From contig OW203762.1 of NCBI GenBank assembly GCA_934045905.1, positions 14,354,345 through 14,418,344 of the forward strand: 64,000 nt of DNA. Reading direction: 5' to 3'. Position numbers and translations under genes: made by a program. Positions 49,901 to 62,719 of the stretch are shown piece by piece. Source of the DNA: Leuctra nigra. Its lineage: Eukaryota; Arthropoda; Insecta; Plecoptera; Leuctridae. The stretch's first letter is position 1. Every line of letters begins with the position of its first letter. The notes beneath the pieces are model-generated. The model searched no databases and was not told where the DNA came from. It saw only the letters and a list, made by a program, of their open reading frames with translations.

Positions 49901-52420
49901 TACATTACTTTCACACAGCAATTAAGCCGCCCTGCATAGTGCATAATATAATATAAAGCAACCCAGCAGGTCACGGAAGAAAATATAACAAGGTCTCTGC
50001 CATGTAACTGTCCCAGCATTGATGGATTTATTCTAAACATAGGTTATGTTACCGTCTTGACGCATGTAAGAGGAAGAAAGCTGAGACGCTAATGATTAAT
50101 AACAAGAATAATAGAGTATCAACCCACGAAGAAGGTAATTGCCAATCTACGTATTCTTTCGTTCGGGAAGGTGGAGTAGCGAGTGAGATCAAGAGAACTA
50201 TATCGGAAAGAAAGATGATTTGAAGAAAGGTCGTGTGGATTCGATCAAGCACAGTATCTCTCACTTTTCATTCACCTTGAACGTGCACCTGCGTCAAGGT
50301 TCTCTTGGGTATTGTAACGCGAGACCCAGATAAAATCCTTTTACTCCACCACGGAACTATCTCGAGGTATTGCGTTGTTAAAGGCACTGATGACACTCAT
50401 CAAGTCAAGTGTGTGCTTGAATTAATATTCCGGTCAAACGATGACGGACAATAAAATTCTGGCATGAAAATATTATGGCGGCTGAAAATGATTGTGTCAA
50501 AAGATTCAGATACAGGTAGGTATAGATGCTGTACCTATACTTCGTTTATTATTTTGCTATCTCAAAAGAACATTGAACTTAGGAGTATAATTTGTCATCA
50601 TAATGCTGAAGCTTACACCCCTTTTTGTTAATAAACACACAGTTTCGTATTACGATTTTTTTTTCCACAAACAAAATGTGGTACAAAATTATGGTAATTA
50701 TGGTCTTCATCATATTGTGAATGGTTTACATACGTTACCGTGTGACACAATTTTATAATTCATTTTGAAGACAGTCGAAATAAATAATTACGTTTTAATT
50801 AATATGCTTATGTAAGGATATGAATACTAAAAAAAACGCATATGAACGTATATAAAAATTGTTTCGAATGTCATTAAAAACAATCTTATTACTCATCATT
50901 CTGTAACATTGTCTTACAATGTCCACCACATCAGAGCGACAAATATCTCCATGCTTAAAGATCTCCACAGCAATCGCGTATCTTTCGTCAACTATATCGA
51001 GTGTCGATCGACAGCTCTTATGTGAAATTATTGACACGTCAGCCAATCGACTTCAATCTTCTAATAGCCGTCGATCAACCTGTCGACAATAGTTCTTCGA
51101 TCGCGTTCCAGTCGTACTCGATGCTCTTAATCGCCTCCACTGACACAGAGAAACCAGCGGCACCACGAGGAAATGGAACATAATAAGCGGAAGGAAGACG
51201 TTTCGCGGTGTTGCGATCACAACTCGAGGATTGTCCGAGACTTGTCGACTGAGAAAGAAACAATTAAACAATGTCTCGGACCAAGTGAACCACAATGGAT
51301 GTTTCCTTATCTTACGGAGTTATTTGGTACGATGCCCCCAGCAGAATAACTCTTTCTTTTTACACGTGGTTCTAAATTGCTAATTGATGGTATGGATTAG
51401 GTTTACTTTCGATTGAAGGATGGAAAAAACAGTGAAAATTCTAAAAAAAGTTGGGTGATTAGCGATTAATCATGATGAGGTTTTGATTAACCGCTCCTTG
51501 TTCAAGTGCATTCTAAATCAAGGAATATTCAGATCATCACCACAAGAGAAGGGGAATAGAAACTAAATATAATTACTAAATTACTAAACCCCTCGTGGTA
51601 TAACACACGTACTGTCACGTTGTCAAAAGTTCAATAAAAGCTCGCTCAAGCTCAAGTGGGCTTTAGACAACACGATGCTAGAACTTTTGTCAGAACGCAT
51701 AAATTACTGCAAGAAGAGCCTTTTTACGTAGATTCTTCTCCCGAGGTACTACAGTAAGGGTTATGTTCAATTTAGTCGTCGAGAAGTATAGGTAAATCTT
51801 AGAGTGGTTTCATGTTATTGTTATAACGAAATTAACGTATACAGTTAGATCTAAATGCATGCGATTTGAGAAATCATATCTAAAAAATCATATCTAAAAA
51901 ATATAGTCCTCTAAAAAAAGTACTACTACTTTTAAAAGTCGTATGTACAACATTTTGTGCAATATTAACATACGCACATTAGTAAAAAATAATCCCATTA
52001 CGAAAATGTAAATATCAGTTCTAAGAATGGTCACCACGACGACGACAACGCCTCTACCTATTGTCAAGAAGATTACCGCGCCTGTTCTGGCGTACACGTC
52101 ACCGACTGAGCATCGAACCCACGTTCTGCACCACGGACCAACTCTGTCATTGTCATCTCACTTTCATCCCAATCCCCAAGCAAAGATCATCAATATTCAA
52201 ATCTTCTGTCCGCACACCCATGACCCACATTGTAACACAAACACATCCCGTTTTCACTTTTCGTTCAAATTTGATTCTGTAATACGAGATCGGCGTCTGT
52301 GAAGGTGGTTTTGGTCACACCCTGCAGTAAATGACTGCCCCTCGCGCAGGGCGGCCTGCGCTGATGGTGCAGCGGCGCAGCGCTCTCTCTGCACAGTGGC
52401 CCACATTTGAACAACACTAA
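49901..52420. other. Non-coding region upstream of the last gene
   Basis: No exon chain is recognised. The segments 51000-51300 and 52030-52420 are more GC-balanced than the surroundings and could be regulatory for the promoter at 52430. Confidence 0.35.
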
Positions 52421-52429
52421 CTGGAACAG

Positions 52430-52584
52430 TATAAGAAGTAGTGGAGAGAGGGGCGCTGCGACTTTCATTCGACAGACGTCTGTCAGTGAGGACGACGATT
52501 TAGTGGAGTTGCATCTCGACGACTGATTCTTGTGATAAGAAGATCGTGAACGAAGATAAGGGATTAATTATACTATAGATATAG
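52430..52584 (+). promoter_or_regulatory. TATA promoter and probable non-coding first exon
   Basis: TATAAG at 52430-52435 is followed by initiator-like TCATTC at 52465 (about 30 bases on) and TCAGTG at 52483. The exon ends at ATAG|GTGAGT, so the donor begins at 52585. The stretch contains no ATG before the donor that opens a long frame. The next plausible exon downstream is the signal-peptide exon at 63791, about 11.2 kb away; that link is inference. Confidence 0.5.
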
Positions 52585-53929
52585 GTGAGTACTTAGATTT
52601 TGTAAGCTTTTTTGTTTTTTTGAGAATTCAGCTTTTGGAGAGGAGCTGGTTGAGGAAAGAAAATTATGGAAACCGGCTTCGCTTTTGTTGATGGCACACC
52701 GGCATACTCTTGATTAACTTAGAATATCTTCTATTGGTGGGAAGTACATCATATTTTCATAATATGATATGTTTTGTTCATATTCTCATATGTTATGTTT
52801 TGCTTCATATTTTGTTTATTTTAAATAAACATTTTAAATTTATTGTGCGCATAAAAGATCCGTACTAAGATTTTATATTCTAAAAAATATTGACTTACAG
52901 TTTCAATTACTTTTGAAATAAGTTTAATGTTTTTTAATGAAACTGAAATCTACGATTATTATGATTCATTTTTTTGAGAAAGTTTGAATGATGCATTTAA
53001 AATCCATCTGATATTAATAAAAAATAGAAAAATACAAATAATTTATAGTCTACCAAACTAAATCATGTCATATAAAGTCTATTTTGCGCTTTTTAATATT
53101 TCTGCAATTCTTGTGATTCTATAAACGACTGAATCTGAAAACGGGCTGATTTTTTAGCCTTGTAATGACGCAACCATGGGGCGTATCCCGACATATTAAT
53201 CCGCAGTAATTATTGTGTATTTGAGAAAATACCGGTTGCAGTTCCAGTACGACTTGATTTGGCAAATGTTATTACTTTTATTACCTCTAATAATCATAGC
53301 AGCTACGGACTAAAACAGAAACCGGTTAAATCAAAATTTGTCTGCCTCACATAATAATTATCTAAAAAGCGAAAAGTGGACTGGATACTTTATTACAATG
53401 TTATCTAATATAGTGGACTAAAATCTCTCACTATTTAGCATAAATATTCAGAATTCTCACAATTATAATAATCCGTCATTTTCTTTCTCCTTTTGCATTT
53501 ATTAATAGTTGTTACACTTACTTAAACAAACGAATACGACGATAAAAAGTATGTTACACTGAAGGTCAAGATCTACCTAAAGGCTCACGAAACAAAACAA
53601 AAAGCTGTGAAGAGAGAAGCCTAGCTCGAGCTGCACCTGTCACTTTAGTCGTTTTCACCTGTATTTATTTTAATAAGCAGGTTTTGTCTAGTCTCATGTT
53701 CTCATTGTCTCAAAAACACGTAAAAACTCATCTTAGTTCGGCGCATGCGCATTGCATGTGGGATTATACAGCAGCACGACATGACAATACCAACAATACC
53801 CTCTTTAAACAATACCTGGTAGTATACAATACCACCTGTCTTTTAATATATTCCGTTTTTATTATATTTTAAGTTGAACTCCTAACGGCGACGGATAAAT
53901 TATTTTATGAGATTTGAGTATGATAATGA

Positions 53930-53975
53930 TGATGATGATGACGAATGATGATGATGATGATGACGATGACGAAGA
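53930..53975. repeat. GATGAT microsatellite
   Basis: Imperfect GAT/GAC trinucleotide run. Non-coding. Confidence 0.8.
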
Positions 53976-54113
53976 AAAAAATATCTGAAACCACGAAAAA
54001 TGCATTTATAATGTTTAGAAACCTTACTACCAATTATTAAATGGTACAAGAAGGTGGTGAATGGTACATTTCGAATTAATTTTGTAGGAGGATGATAATA
54101 TGGTGGGATTGTA

Positions 54114-54797
54114 GTCCAGTAATTGTGTGATTATACCCACCACTAATTGCAACAGAAGGTTTCAATACATGAATCGATTCAGAAAAATTTCCTCTACAAC
54201 ATATCCAAAATCGACCAAAATCGCTGTACGGAAAAAGGGTTTTAATGACTTTTTAAGATAATTTCCCATGTTAATTCCATCTTGGAAAAAAAACTTTTTT
54301 TCATGTAACTTCGATTTTGACGAAACTTGGCAGAATTGTTCACCATCCTAAATGAACACAAATAGCTCTCCTAGCGTTTTCCTCTAAATCTCATCGTTTG
54401 GGAAATATGGACCTCGCAAAACGTCAAATTACACTCAAATCGACGAAAACGGACTAAAATATGACTTTTCAATAGCCAATATTTCCCAAACGATGAGATT
54501 TAGAGGAATACGCTAAGAGAGCTATTTGTGTTCATTTAGGATGGTGAACAATTCTGCCAAGTTTCGTCAAAATCGAAGTTACATGAAAAAAAGTTTTTTT
54601 TTGCAAGATGGAATTAACATGGGAAATTATCTTAAAAAGTCATTAAAACCCTCTTCCGTACAGCGATTTTGGTACAGCGATTTCGGTCGATTTTGGATAT
54701 GTTGTAGAGGAAATTTTTCTGAATCGAACGGCACCAAAAACGCTTCTGTTGCAATTAGTGGTGGGTCATGCTGATTTTTTCACTAGAATTACTGGAC
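54114..54797. mobile_element. 684-bp foldback element, near-perfect palindrome
   Basis: Starting from GTCCAGTAATT and ending AATTACTGGAC, the sequence is a mirror for roughly 300 bases per arm. Inner markers include CCTCTACAACATATCCAAAA with its complement near 54700, and ATCTCATCGTTTGGGAAATA facing TATTTCCCAAACGATGAGAT. The loop is about 60 bases (54416-54475). Arm identity is high, with a few small indels near the outer ends. Confidence 0.9.
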
Positions 54798-55224
54798 TAT
54801 TGGGGATGGTACAAAGCTTAGGAAATTATAGTTTGTTCAGGGGTCATAGCCTCCGACTCGTGATTTTCTGCTAGGATTTCTCACACTTTAAAATAAATCA
54901 AGTACAGTACATTTCATTTACTTCTCTTGAAGAATTTATATTCGATAGGGGGATGGATGCCATTCTCCGGCATCCTTCCCCTCCCTAATGCTCCAGTCAT
55001 CGTTTTTCTTGTTTTTACATCACGATTGTTGAATCGAGAATGCAGTTACCACCAAGACCTTGATAAACTTGAAGTACTGCATGTGTCAAAATAAGAACGG
55101 AATACGAATAAGAAGTGTTAAATGATCATTCGACATGTCTTTGTGTTTACAAATTGTTTCGTCACAGCCGTGAAATATGTTTTGAGACTCATTTTATTTG
55201 CTCTTTCCGTTCGCGTGTGCGCTC

Positions 55225-55340
55225 GAGCATTGTTTACCTCAGTCATTATATTGTTTACCTCAGTCATTACATTGTTTACCTCAGTGTCAGTCATTACATT
55301 GTTTACCTCAGTCATAACATTGCTTACCTCAGGCATTACA
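55225..55340. repeat. 21-bp tandem repeat, six copies
   Basis: The unit TCATTACATTGTTTACCTCA recurs with few changes; one copy has a 6-bp insertion (GTGTCA). It is open in several frames but lies in no recognisable gene. Confidence 0.9.
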
Positions 55341-55439
55341 TTTCAAATCAAATGTTTTGGTGCAACGAGCCCCTTGCGTTTCTTCAGCACTTGCAGCTTT
55401 TATTCCGCCATTGTTTGGAATTTTTATGAAATTTTTTAA

Positions 55440-58370
55440 TGAATAATTGCATTGTTTGAATTCAATTCAATTACTTTTCACCTATGGACAATGCACAGTA
55501 ACTTCAATTGCAAAATTAATGCGTTTCGATTACTTGTTTGGAATTAAGGAATGTAAATTTAGTTCAAAAAATACAGATTCTATAGAGTCAAGTTGGTACA
55601 CAAAATAGCAAGTTTTACTTTAAAAACGATTCAATAGGCCACAAAAGTTGACACCTCAAACATGAAGTTTATTATTGAAAAAAGTATATATTTTTTCAAA
55701 TTGAAAATTTCTCTTCCTTTACATGCTATTGGTATTCTATAACATATTTACTGCGATTTCCCTCTGGAAAAAAAACATAAAATACCGTAATACGTGACTC
55801 GCTTTAGCCTTGCGACTTTCAACATTTACGAATTAATTTTAATATCGATCAATATAATTAAATCGATTTCATATGCAACAGGTATAACTTGCTCTCTGGT
55901 CAGGAAGTATGAATACGGGAATCTCAGAGATTTCCTGCTCGATCTCAGAGATCGAATGCGGAAGATGCAACCGATTCTGCTCGCTTCAGGCATCACAGGA
56001 ATTATACACAATATGATAATGAGAGAGATTGCTAACGTGGTCTGAAAGACGGAAACACATGGGTATAATTGGTTGGGAAGAGAAGAGATGTAATACCTGA
56101 TGATTCGCATCCGTTTAGGTGGGGGGAGGCCCTCAAGCCCTTGGTTTCACTTATATACTGGCGACACACACGTAATACGCCGGCTGTCATGGTGCAAGTT
56201 TCACTCAATTATAGTTTAAGTTGTTACACATTTTGAAATGTCAATTTGATTTTTAATAATTAATTTGAGAAAGTCGCTTTACCTATCAAGTCATTAAGAC
56301 TTGAGGCATTTCTAGAGTTTTTTTTCTGATTGTCCTACGTTTCGAAGCTTTAGAGTGAAAAGTGAGAATACAGATGCCAGATGGAAAATTTTCTCCCAAA
56401 CAGCAGTAAAAAGTGATCTTAAATATTTTATTTTGTGATAAAGTAAACTCAATTACCAATTGTCTAAAATGTATAGGTCTAAATAGCTTTAGGAGCTAGA
56501 TTTTGTCTTGTTTATAAAATTATAATATTTGCTCAGAAGGGCTCTCAGAGAACGTAAATTCTACCGCCGACATTTGTTTAAAATATTAATATAATTACAA
56601 AGAGGATTGCGGACCAATTCCCAAAAGGCCATATTTGACGTCAGACCAATTTACCCAGTACATTCGATACCTCGTTATAGCAAATTTAATTAACTCTTAG
56701 TGAAAAAGTTCGTGAATTCAATGAAAATGTAATAAAGACAACTCCTTCACAGAACACTAAATCGTGCATTATCAGATCAACAATCGTGATCAACCATACG
56801 ACCTTCTCCTCTCCAATCGGGAGCACAATTAACAAAACTGGCTCAGTAAAAGTGAGGTTATAATTAATTCTCTCGTTGATTAAAGAAGACAGCTGAAGTT
56901 GTGAGACTAGGTTACCTGGATGCGGACAGTATATCACAATCACAGGCAGCTACATAACAGAACAGTGCAGACAGCTAAATGGCGATGCGAACTGTGACTA
57001 AGTGAAAACCGACCATGTGGAGAGCGATGGACTATATTTCGCGGACTTGTAAGTTTTGAGGTAACACGCGAAGTCGTTTAATAGATACAGGTGTTTCATT
57101 AAATGGAAGGCGTTGTAAGCATGGAATGCAATTAATTATAGGCGTTGAAAGTCATACATGCAAATTTCCCTTTTCACGTGAAACAGAAAATAAACATTCC
57201 TGAAAATAAACAATGACACAAAAATAAATGGATGTCTTTACGCTGTGTCATTAGTGATTAGATCTCTTATATTGCTATACTATATACATTTATCACTTTT
57301 ACCTAGATATTTTTAATGGTTTATGCTTCTTGAATTAATGCTCAAAATCATTCATGCGCCGCTATGTTCAGCTTGACAGGAACGAAATATAGTGCATCTT
57401 CTAATGAAAGGGGTCAATCATTGCCAGCGTATAAAATACTTTTTTCACTTGATGAGACTACAAGTTGATTTGCAAAGACAAACAAAATTTGTACGAAAAA
57501 CAAAGTGTGGTAACTGTTTTTTAAGTTTACTTGTGGATTGAATAATATTGAATTTGTTATCACTTCTTCCGGTTCCGTGTGTATTATTTTCTAGACAAAG
57601 CGACTTGGCTAACTCTTTTACACTGCGAGTGGCGAAATAATTCCTTCTTTAGTTCCAGTGAAATTATTTGTCGTAGTTATTTAGAACATTTTCTAAAAAT
57701 TACATAGCTTTTGAATGAAATATAAGCTCAATCTCTGTGAACTTAAGTTGAAAAATCCTACTCTATATTATTATAACGTAATATGCTTCTTCACCTGCTA
57801 ATAAATAGAAACGTTTAAGTTTGAGGTGAAATCCAGCACTAGTAGGCTTGACATTTCACATAGTTATGTGTAACAAGTAGGTAAGCAAATGACACAAAAG
57901 TATAACTCTTCTGTGTGGATTTTGAAACATTTTCTCGCGATTATCCGCTAACTTCTTGACCCGTTGCGTGAATTTATAGAAATTAAGAACCATAATAACT
58001 TATGATGATGGTCATTATTATTACGCAGGTTTTATACAATTCAATATACAATTATACAATGTTTGTTTCCTTGAAAACAGCCACTTATGTCCAACCATTG
58101 TTTCATTGAAATTGCGTTCTGTGTCTCATTTTGCAACATTGATGGTAATTTTATTAAAACGTCGAGGTTTATTTGTTGTCCGTCATTTATAATATGTCTT
58201 ACAGATTTTGATTTTTTTTTTATTAAAACCTAAATGACAATCAATTTTGATTTCACAACATTTTATTGGACAGATACAACATCATTTTATTAATTTTAAT
58301 AAACGCCATAATCATAATTTCACAAATCAACAAAAGTATCACCAAATACAGTGCATATAATATTATAAAA
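55440..58370. other. Intron-like AT-rich region, no gene seen
   Basis: If the promoter at 52430 and the exon at 63791 belong together, this is intron. Only random short open frames are present. Confidence 0.4.
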
Positions 58371-58374
58371 GTAA

Positions 58375-59139
58375 TATGTTAGCATAGGCGTGCGCAGGAG
58401 AAATCATTAGGGGGGGCCAACATGGGCGCCAACAGGATTAATGACAGGGGGTGTAAAGTACAAGAAAAAAAATTGCCATGGGATAAGGGGGGTGTGGGGG
58501 GCGTGCCCCCCACCTTGCCCCGCAGGGCGTTTTTTGGTTTCTTGACACTTTGAAATCAATTTTGAGACGTTCTGAGGAGCATTTTCTTTAAATTTTTGTT
58601 TAAATTTTACACACCTTTTCACTATAATAAGGTGAGGGGGCCATGCCCCAAAACATGCCATGGCTGAGCGTTTTTAGTATTTTGGGCACTTCAAAATGAA
58701 TTTGAAACGTTTTAAGGTGCTTTTTGTTCCCAAAACATTTTTTTCACGACATAAAAATATAAATTGATATGAAAGGGTGTTTAGGGGCGAAGCTCCCGAG
58801 AAAATATTCTCTGAAGGTCATACATAAGAGCAATTTTGAGTCATATTAAAAATACATTTTTAGGGGAAAAACCTAGAAATTCATGAAAAATCGTGTTTTT
58901 GGAAGGTACCTTGTAGGCATTGTTTTTCAAAATTTTGTGTTTTTGATCAACCTAGTACTTGAGTCTAGTGATTTGTGCAACTCCAGTCTGCCCCGCAGGG
59001 AGATTTTTTGTTTAAACCCATTTAAAACAAAATTTTGACACTATGAGGACCACATTTTATAATTTTTTAGTTGAAGCTGACCCATTAGGGAGGGCCAAGG
59101 CCCCCCGGCCCCCCCCGTGCGCACGCCTATGTATGTTAG
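58375..59139. mobile_element. Non-autonomous hAT-type transposon with 8-bp target duplication
   Basis: The element occupies 58383-59131. Its ends are 14-bp perfect inverted repeats, CATAGGCGTGCGCA and TGCGCACGCCTATG, flanked on both sides by TATGTTAG (58375-58382 and 59132-59139). An 8-bp duplication and this type of terminus indicate the hAT superfamily. The interior has G/C-rich ends (GGGGGGGCC and its complement) and no transposase frame. A decayed relative lies at 49365. Confidence 0.92.
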
Positions 59140-59452
59140 CCTACACGAATTGTTTATTAAACACCATTATTTAATATAGATTTATTACAAATTTACTGCA
59201 CTATTGGTCAGAATTCTCAAAATACCGACGCATTTGCCACGTAGGTAGAGAATGTAAAAGAACTGTGAGCGCATTCCTTTGATCAAATACATTTGATTGA
59301 AGTAATTGTTTGCTACAATTGCATTGAATAGTTGCATCACAATAATGTGTATAGGAATGTAGAGAGCAGTACACACTCTCCTGCAGTAAACCGGTAAAGA
59401 AGAGAAACTCTAGGACTCTAGATCGATCAATCTCGATCGACTCTGGATTAGC

Positions 59453-59668
59453 ATGATTAAAAGTCTTGATCGTCGAGATCGCTCAAGACTTATGGATGCT
59501 GAGAGAAAGTACCTACCTTCTTCTGACAGCCGGCTTGGGAGAAAAACAGCGGCGAAAACCATCAAAGAAATGATTTCATTAAAACACGGATTGTATGTCG
59601 AGAAAGAATCGTCGAAATGTGAACATGGGAAGAACAAATCAAACGTTAAGAAAGTATACCGAATTTGA
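59453..59668 (+). other. Open frame of 71 codons, Lys/Arg-rich, unassigned
   Basis: An ATG opens a frame containing S-L-D-R-R-D-R-S-R-L and K-T-A-A-K-T-I-K-E-M. No signal peptide, motif or clear splice context is seen, and codon use does not stand out. It could be a small protein, an exon piece or chance. Confidence 0.15.
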
Positions 59669-60690
59669 CTGATACGGCATGAGAAATTTTTAATTTCAAT
59701 GAAATATTGCTTCTAAGAGTGGGTCATTCTTTATATTGAATTATCTTATAACAATAAATTTCATGCTAACTTTTCTTTCATAAACATTTTGCTTTCTTCA
59801 TATTTCCTTTAATAAACTCTACCTACTTACTATTTACAGCCAGTTCATTTGTCTATGAAGATGTAGCTAATTTTACATTGCTACACTGTGGACACGTAAT
59901 AGCAATTAGTTATTGTTAACAACATGATTTAAAACCGACCAATAAATGTGTAGTAATTATTTTATTGTATTCGATTCACGAAAGTCATGGAATGTTGTAA
60001 TATCAAGAAAAGAAACGAACTACAATTAGATTTAATTTCATGTCTTTCGGAGTTGAACACGAATCAGCATCCTTTATGTCATTACATCATGAAGTGAAGT
60101 TAAAACAAAATAAACGACGACTTATGTTTAAATGGAACTAAGTTCCTGAGGTGACATTGATAGTGAAAGGTTAAAGAAGGAGGTCTATTAAAGACAACAC
60201 ATGAGAGAGTTGTCTGTGGACCGAGAAAAAAGTGTCTTAATTTAAAAACTGACCCTTCACTTTACTATTATAATTGTGCTGATGTGATGCTAACCTATAT
60301 TTTGTCACTATAGACGCGGATGATGCACGAATGCAGTGCGGAACTTCTAGAGTATAATGTGATCATTAAAACATTCTGACTGCACACTTCGTGAGCTCCA
60401 AGAATTTCATTAATAGCCCTTTTATTCAATATCTGGTTCAATTTGAAGTAGGTATATTATAGCGAGTTTTCCACGCCCTAAATACTTTAATTTATGGCAA
60501 TATTCAACCTACTAAAATTTGCACATTTGAGAGAATTATCAAGTATCATGTTTGGAAAATAGAACAGGGGTTTGTGGTGCTTATAATTGGTACTCTTTAT
60601 AGCAATTCATAAGTCAAGATAAACGTGAAAACAAATTCGTTTTAAAATTCAAATTAAAAAAAAGCTCTGGACCTGCAACCCACCTATATG

Positions 60691-60821
60691 GTCTGGATTC
60701 TAAAAAGATATTATCTGATGATACGTGTTATCTTTTGATATTAAACCATAAACACCATGTAAGATGGAAGATAATACAAAAGATTATACGTAGGAGATAA
60801 TACTTTTTGTGAATCTGCCCC
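60691..60821. mobile_element. MITE, GGCCAGATTCAC family, copy 2
   Basis: The right arm GATAATACTTTTTGTGAATC is intact and the left arm is diverged (GTCTGGATTCTAAAAAGATA). It also contains TGATATTAAACCATAAACAC, related to the copy at 6865. It abuts a SINE on its right. Confidence 0.75.
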
Positions 60822-60825
60822 CACA

Positions 60826-61075
60826 GGTCCCGGGCTCGATTCCCGCTGCCGCCCTTCCCGACTGAGTTTTACCTCAGTCACGAGGCAAATGATGGGAAGG
60901 TTCCCTATTAAGCCACTGTCGCCTCCTCTCCACATTATAGTCTACATAGTCTACATCTTTCTTTATAGTTACGTATTCTTCATCATCACCTCCCTTTCAT
61001 CTAATAGCACGTCATGTACGTAGTACATTGAATTGCCTTGACAAATGGAAATAAACTGAAACTGAAACTGGAACT
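60826..61075 (+). mobile_element. tRNA-derived SINE, copy D, variant tail
   Basis: Box B-like GGGCTCGATTCCCGC is followed by CTCAGTCACGAGGCAAATGA and TTAAGCCACTGTCGCC, matching the SINE A body. The 3' part differs: it ends in GACAAATGGAAATAAACTGA then AACTGAAACTGG. The tRNA-like head is missing where the neighbouring MITE begins. Confidence 0.7.
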
Positions 61076-61950
61076 ATCTGCAAGCATTCTAAAAAATGAA
61101 CAGCTATCACGTTAGAAATAACATAAAAATCAAGTTAATCAGGTAAATCGGGTGTTCAAACGCATCAAATGCCATAAAAGGTGTCCACTAAAGATTCAGG
61201 AAGACGGAAGGACAAGTTGTCCGTTTCAGACGCTCCGAGTTCGATATCTGGTGACGACATCTAGGGATATTGACAAATTGTTGCAGTGAAATCTTTTCCT
61301 ATGAAATCACTTTCGACTTCTTCGATGTTGTCTATAAAAAGGGTGAATCAGTTTATAAATGCCTGCTCAACTTTCCTAGATTTAAACAGTGAAAGTGGTG
61401 GCTACGACTTAAGGACGAAATGGTACTAAGAATTATGACAGTAAATCCGAAGAAATTCTAAGAAATCTATTCATAATTTATAGCTTCATGGTTAGATTAT
61501 CAACCTATAAACTGTTCACGTTATTATTTTTATTTTTGATACATGAGAAAGTTTTGAGTCAGTCAAAAATCCATAAAATTGTTGCAATATGATAGAAATT
61601 CCTGTTCCATTACGAAGAAGGTGTGTGTTGTGGTTTAGGAATCTTGTTTTCCACCTGATTTTGTTCCGTGAATTCAACTGTAATCGTACTATTAACATAA
61701 AATAATATCATACTTGACAATTATGAAGCACCGAGCTTTTTAGTGGTTAGTGGTTATGGTTGGAATTATAGATATTTTGCAAAATGTAATATTTTTCATA
61801 GAGTTAACATACAATTTTCATGCAGTTTTCATACAGTTACCTTTAATACAATTTATATTTTTCGTACTTATAAAAAATTATATTGCTGGTTGAAGTGGTA
61901 GGTGAAGTTTTCAGTTCAATCTTGCAATTCATTCCACAGTTTTGAACTCT

Positions 61951-62076
61951 GGGCCCTTATTCCATAACGAAAACGAAATAATTTCGGTCTGAAATCATCA
62001 GTTATCAGATCAATGTTACCCTTATGGAGGGGAATGGTTTAAGACCGATTTCGTTTTCGTTGAAAAATAAGGGCCC
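61951..62076. mobile_element. MITE, GGGCCCTTATTCCA family, copy 2
   Basis: Ends GGGCCCTTATTCCATAACGA and AATAAGGGCCC, with inner AACGAAAACGAAAT facing ATTTCGTTTTCGTT. About 126 bp, non-coding, related to the copy at 35219. Confidence 0.85.
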
Positions 62077-62719
62077 TGGAGCACAATTGAAAAGAGTTAT
62101 AACATAAAGTGTAAAAATTTAAATTTTTGGGTGACGTTGATAAGAAAATACAATTATGGATTTGAAGTCTTTTGGGCTATTTTGATGCATCGTCATAGCG
62201 AATTATCGGTGTACTATTAACTGATCAAAATGAATTATTCGGTCATGGACCCACTTTTGTGTTCCATTTGGTTTCATCCGCGGCAAACATACATTGTGTT
62301 AGGGAGATTGCCGGCTAGACAGATTACCCAGCAGACCATGAAACTCTCACAAAAACTACAACTACACGGAGCACGAAAATATACGTTCTAAATAATTAGG
62401 CAATGTATTTAAATCGGGATGTTTCCACTGTTGTCAATAACTAAAACAGTACAACTACAATCACGATTGATTGAGCCTACTGATTCAGTTGTAAGACCAT
62501 GTGACTGTCATCACCAAGGTCAACTATACTGATCGTGGTTTCTCGTGATTTTTTTATTCATTTTATTGAACCAGTTCCACTGCCAAGTCTTGATACGATG
62601 CTATTTGTTTTAAAAAGACAAGTTGTTTTGTTAATGCAAATAAAAGTGCTTCTATTCTTTATTAATTGAGCGAGCGTAGCGAGCGTCACCACGGTACTCT
62701 TATGGCACTTTCTGTGTTT

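Noticed and set aside
54526..54774. Plus-strand open frame of 82 codons
   Set aside because: It lies wholly within the right arm of the 684-bp palindrome. No protein motif is visible, and the frame is explained by the repeat.
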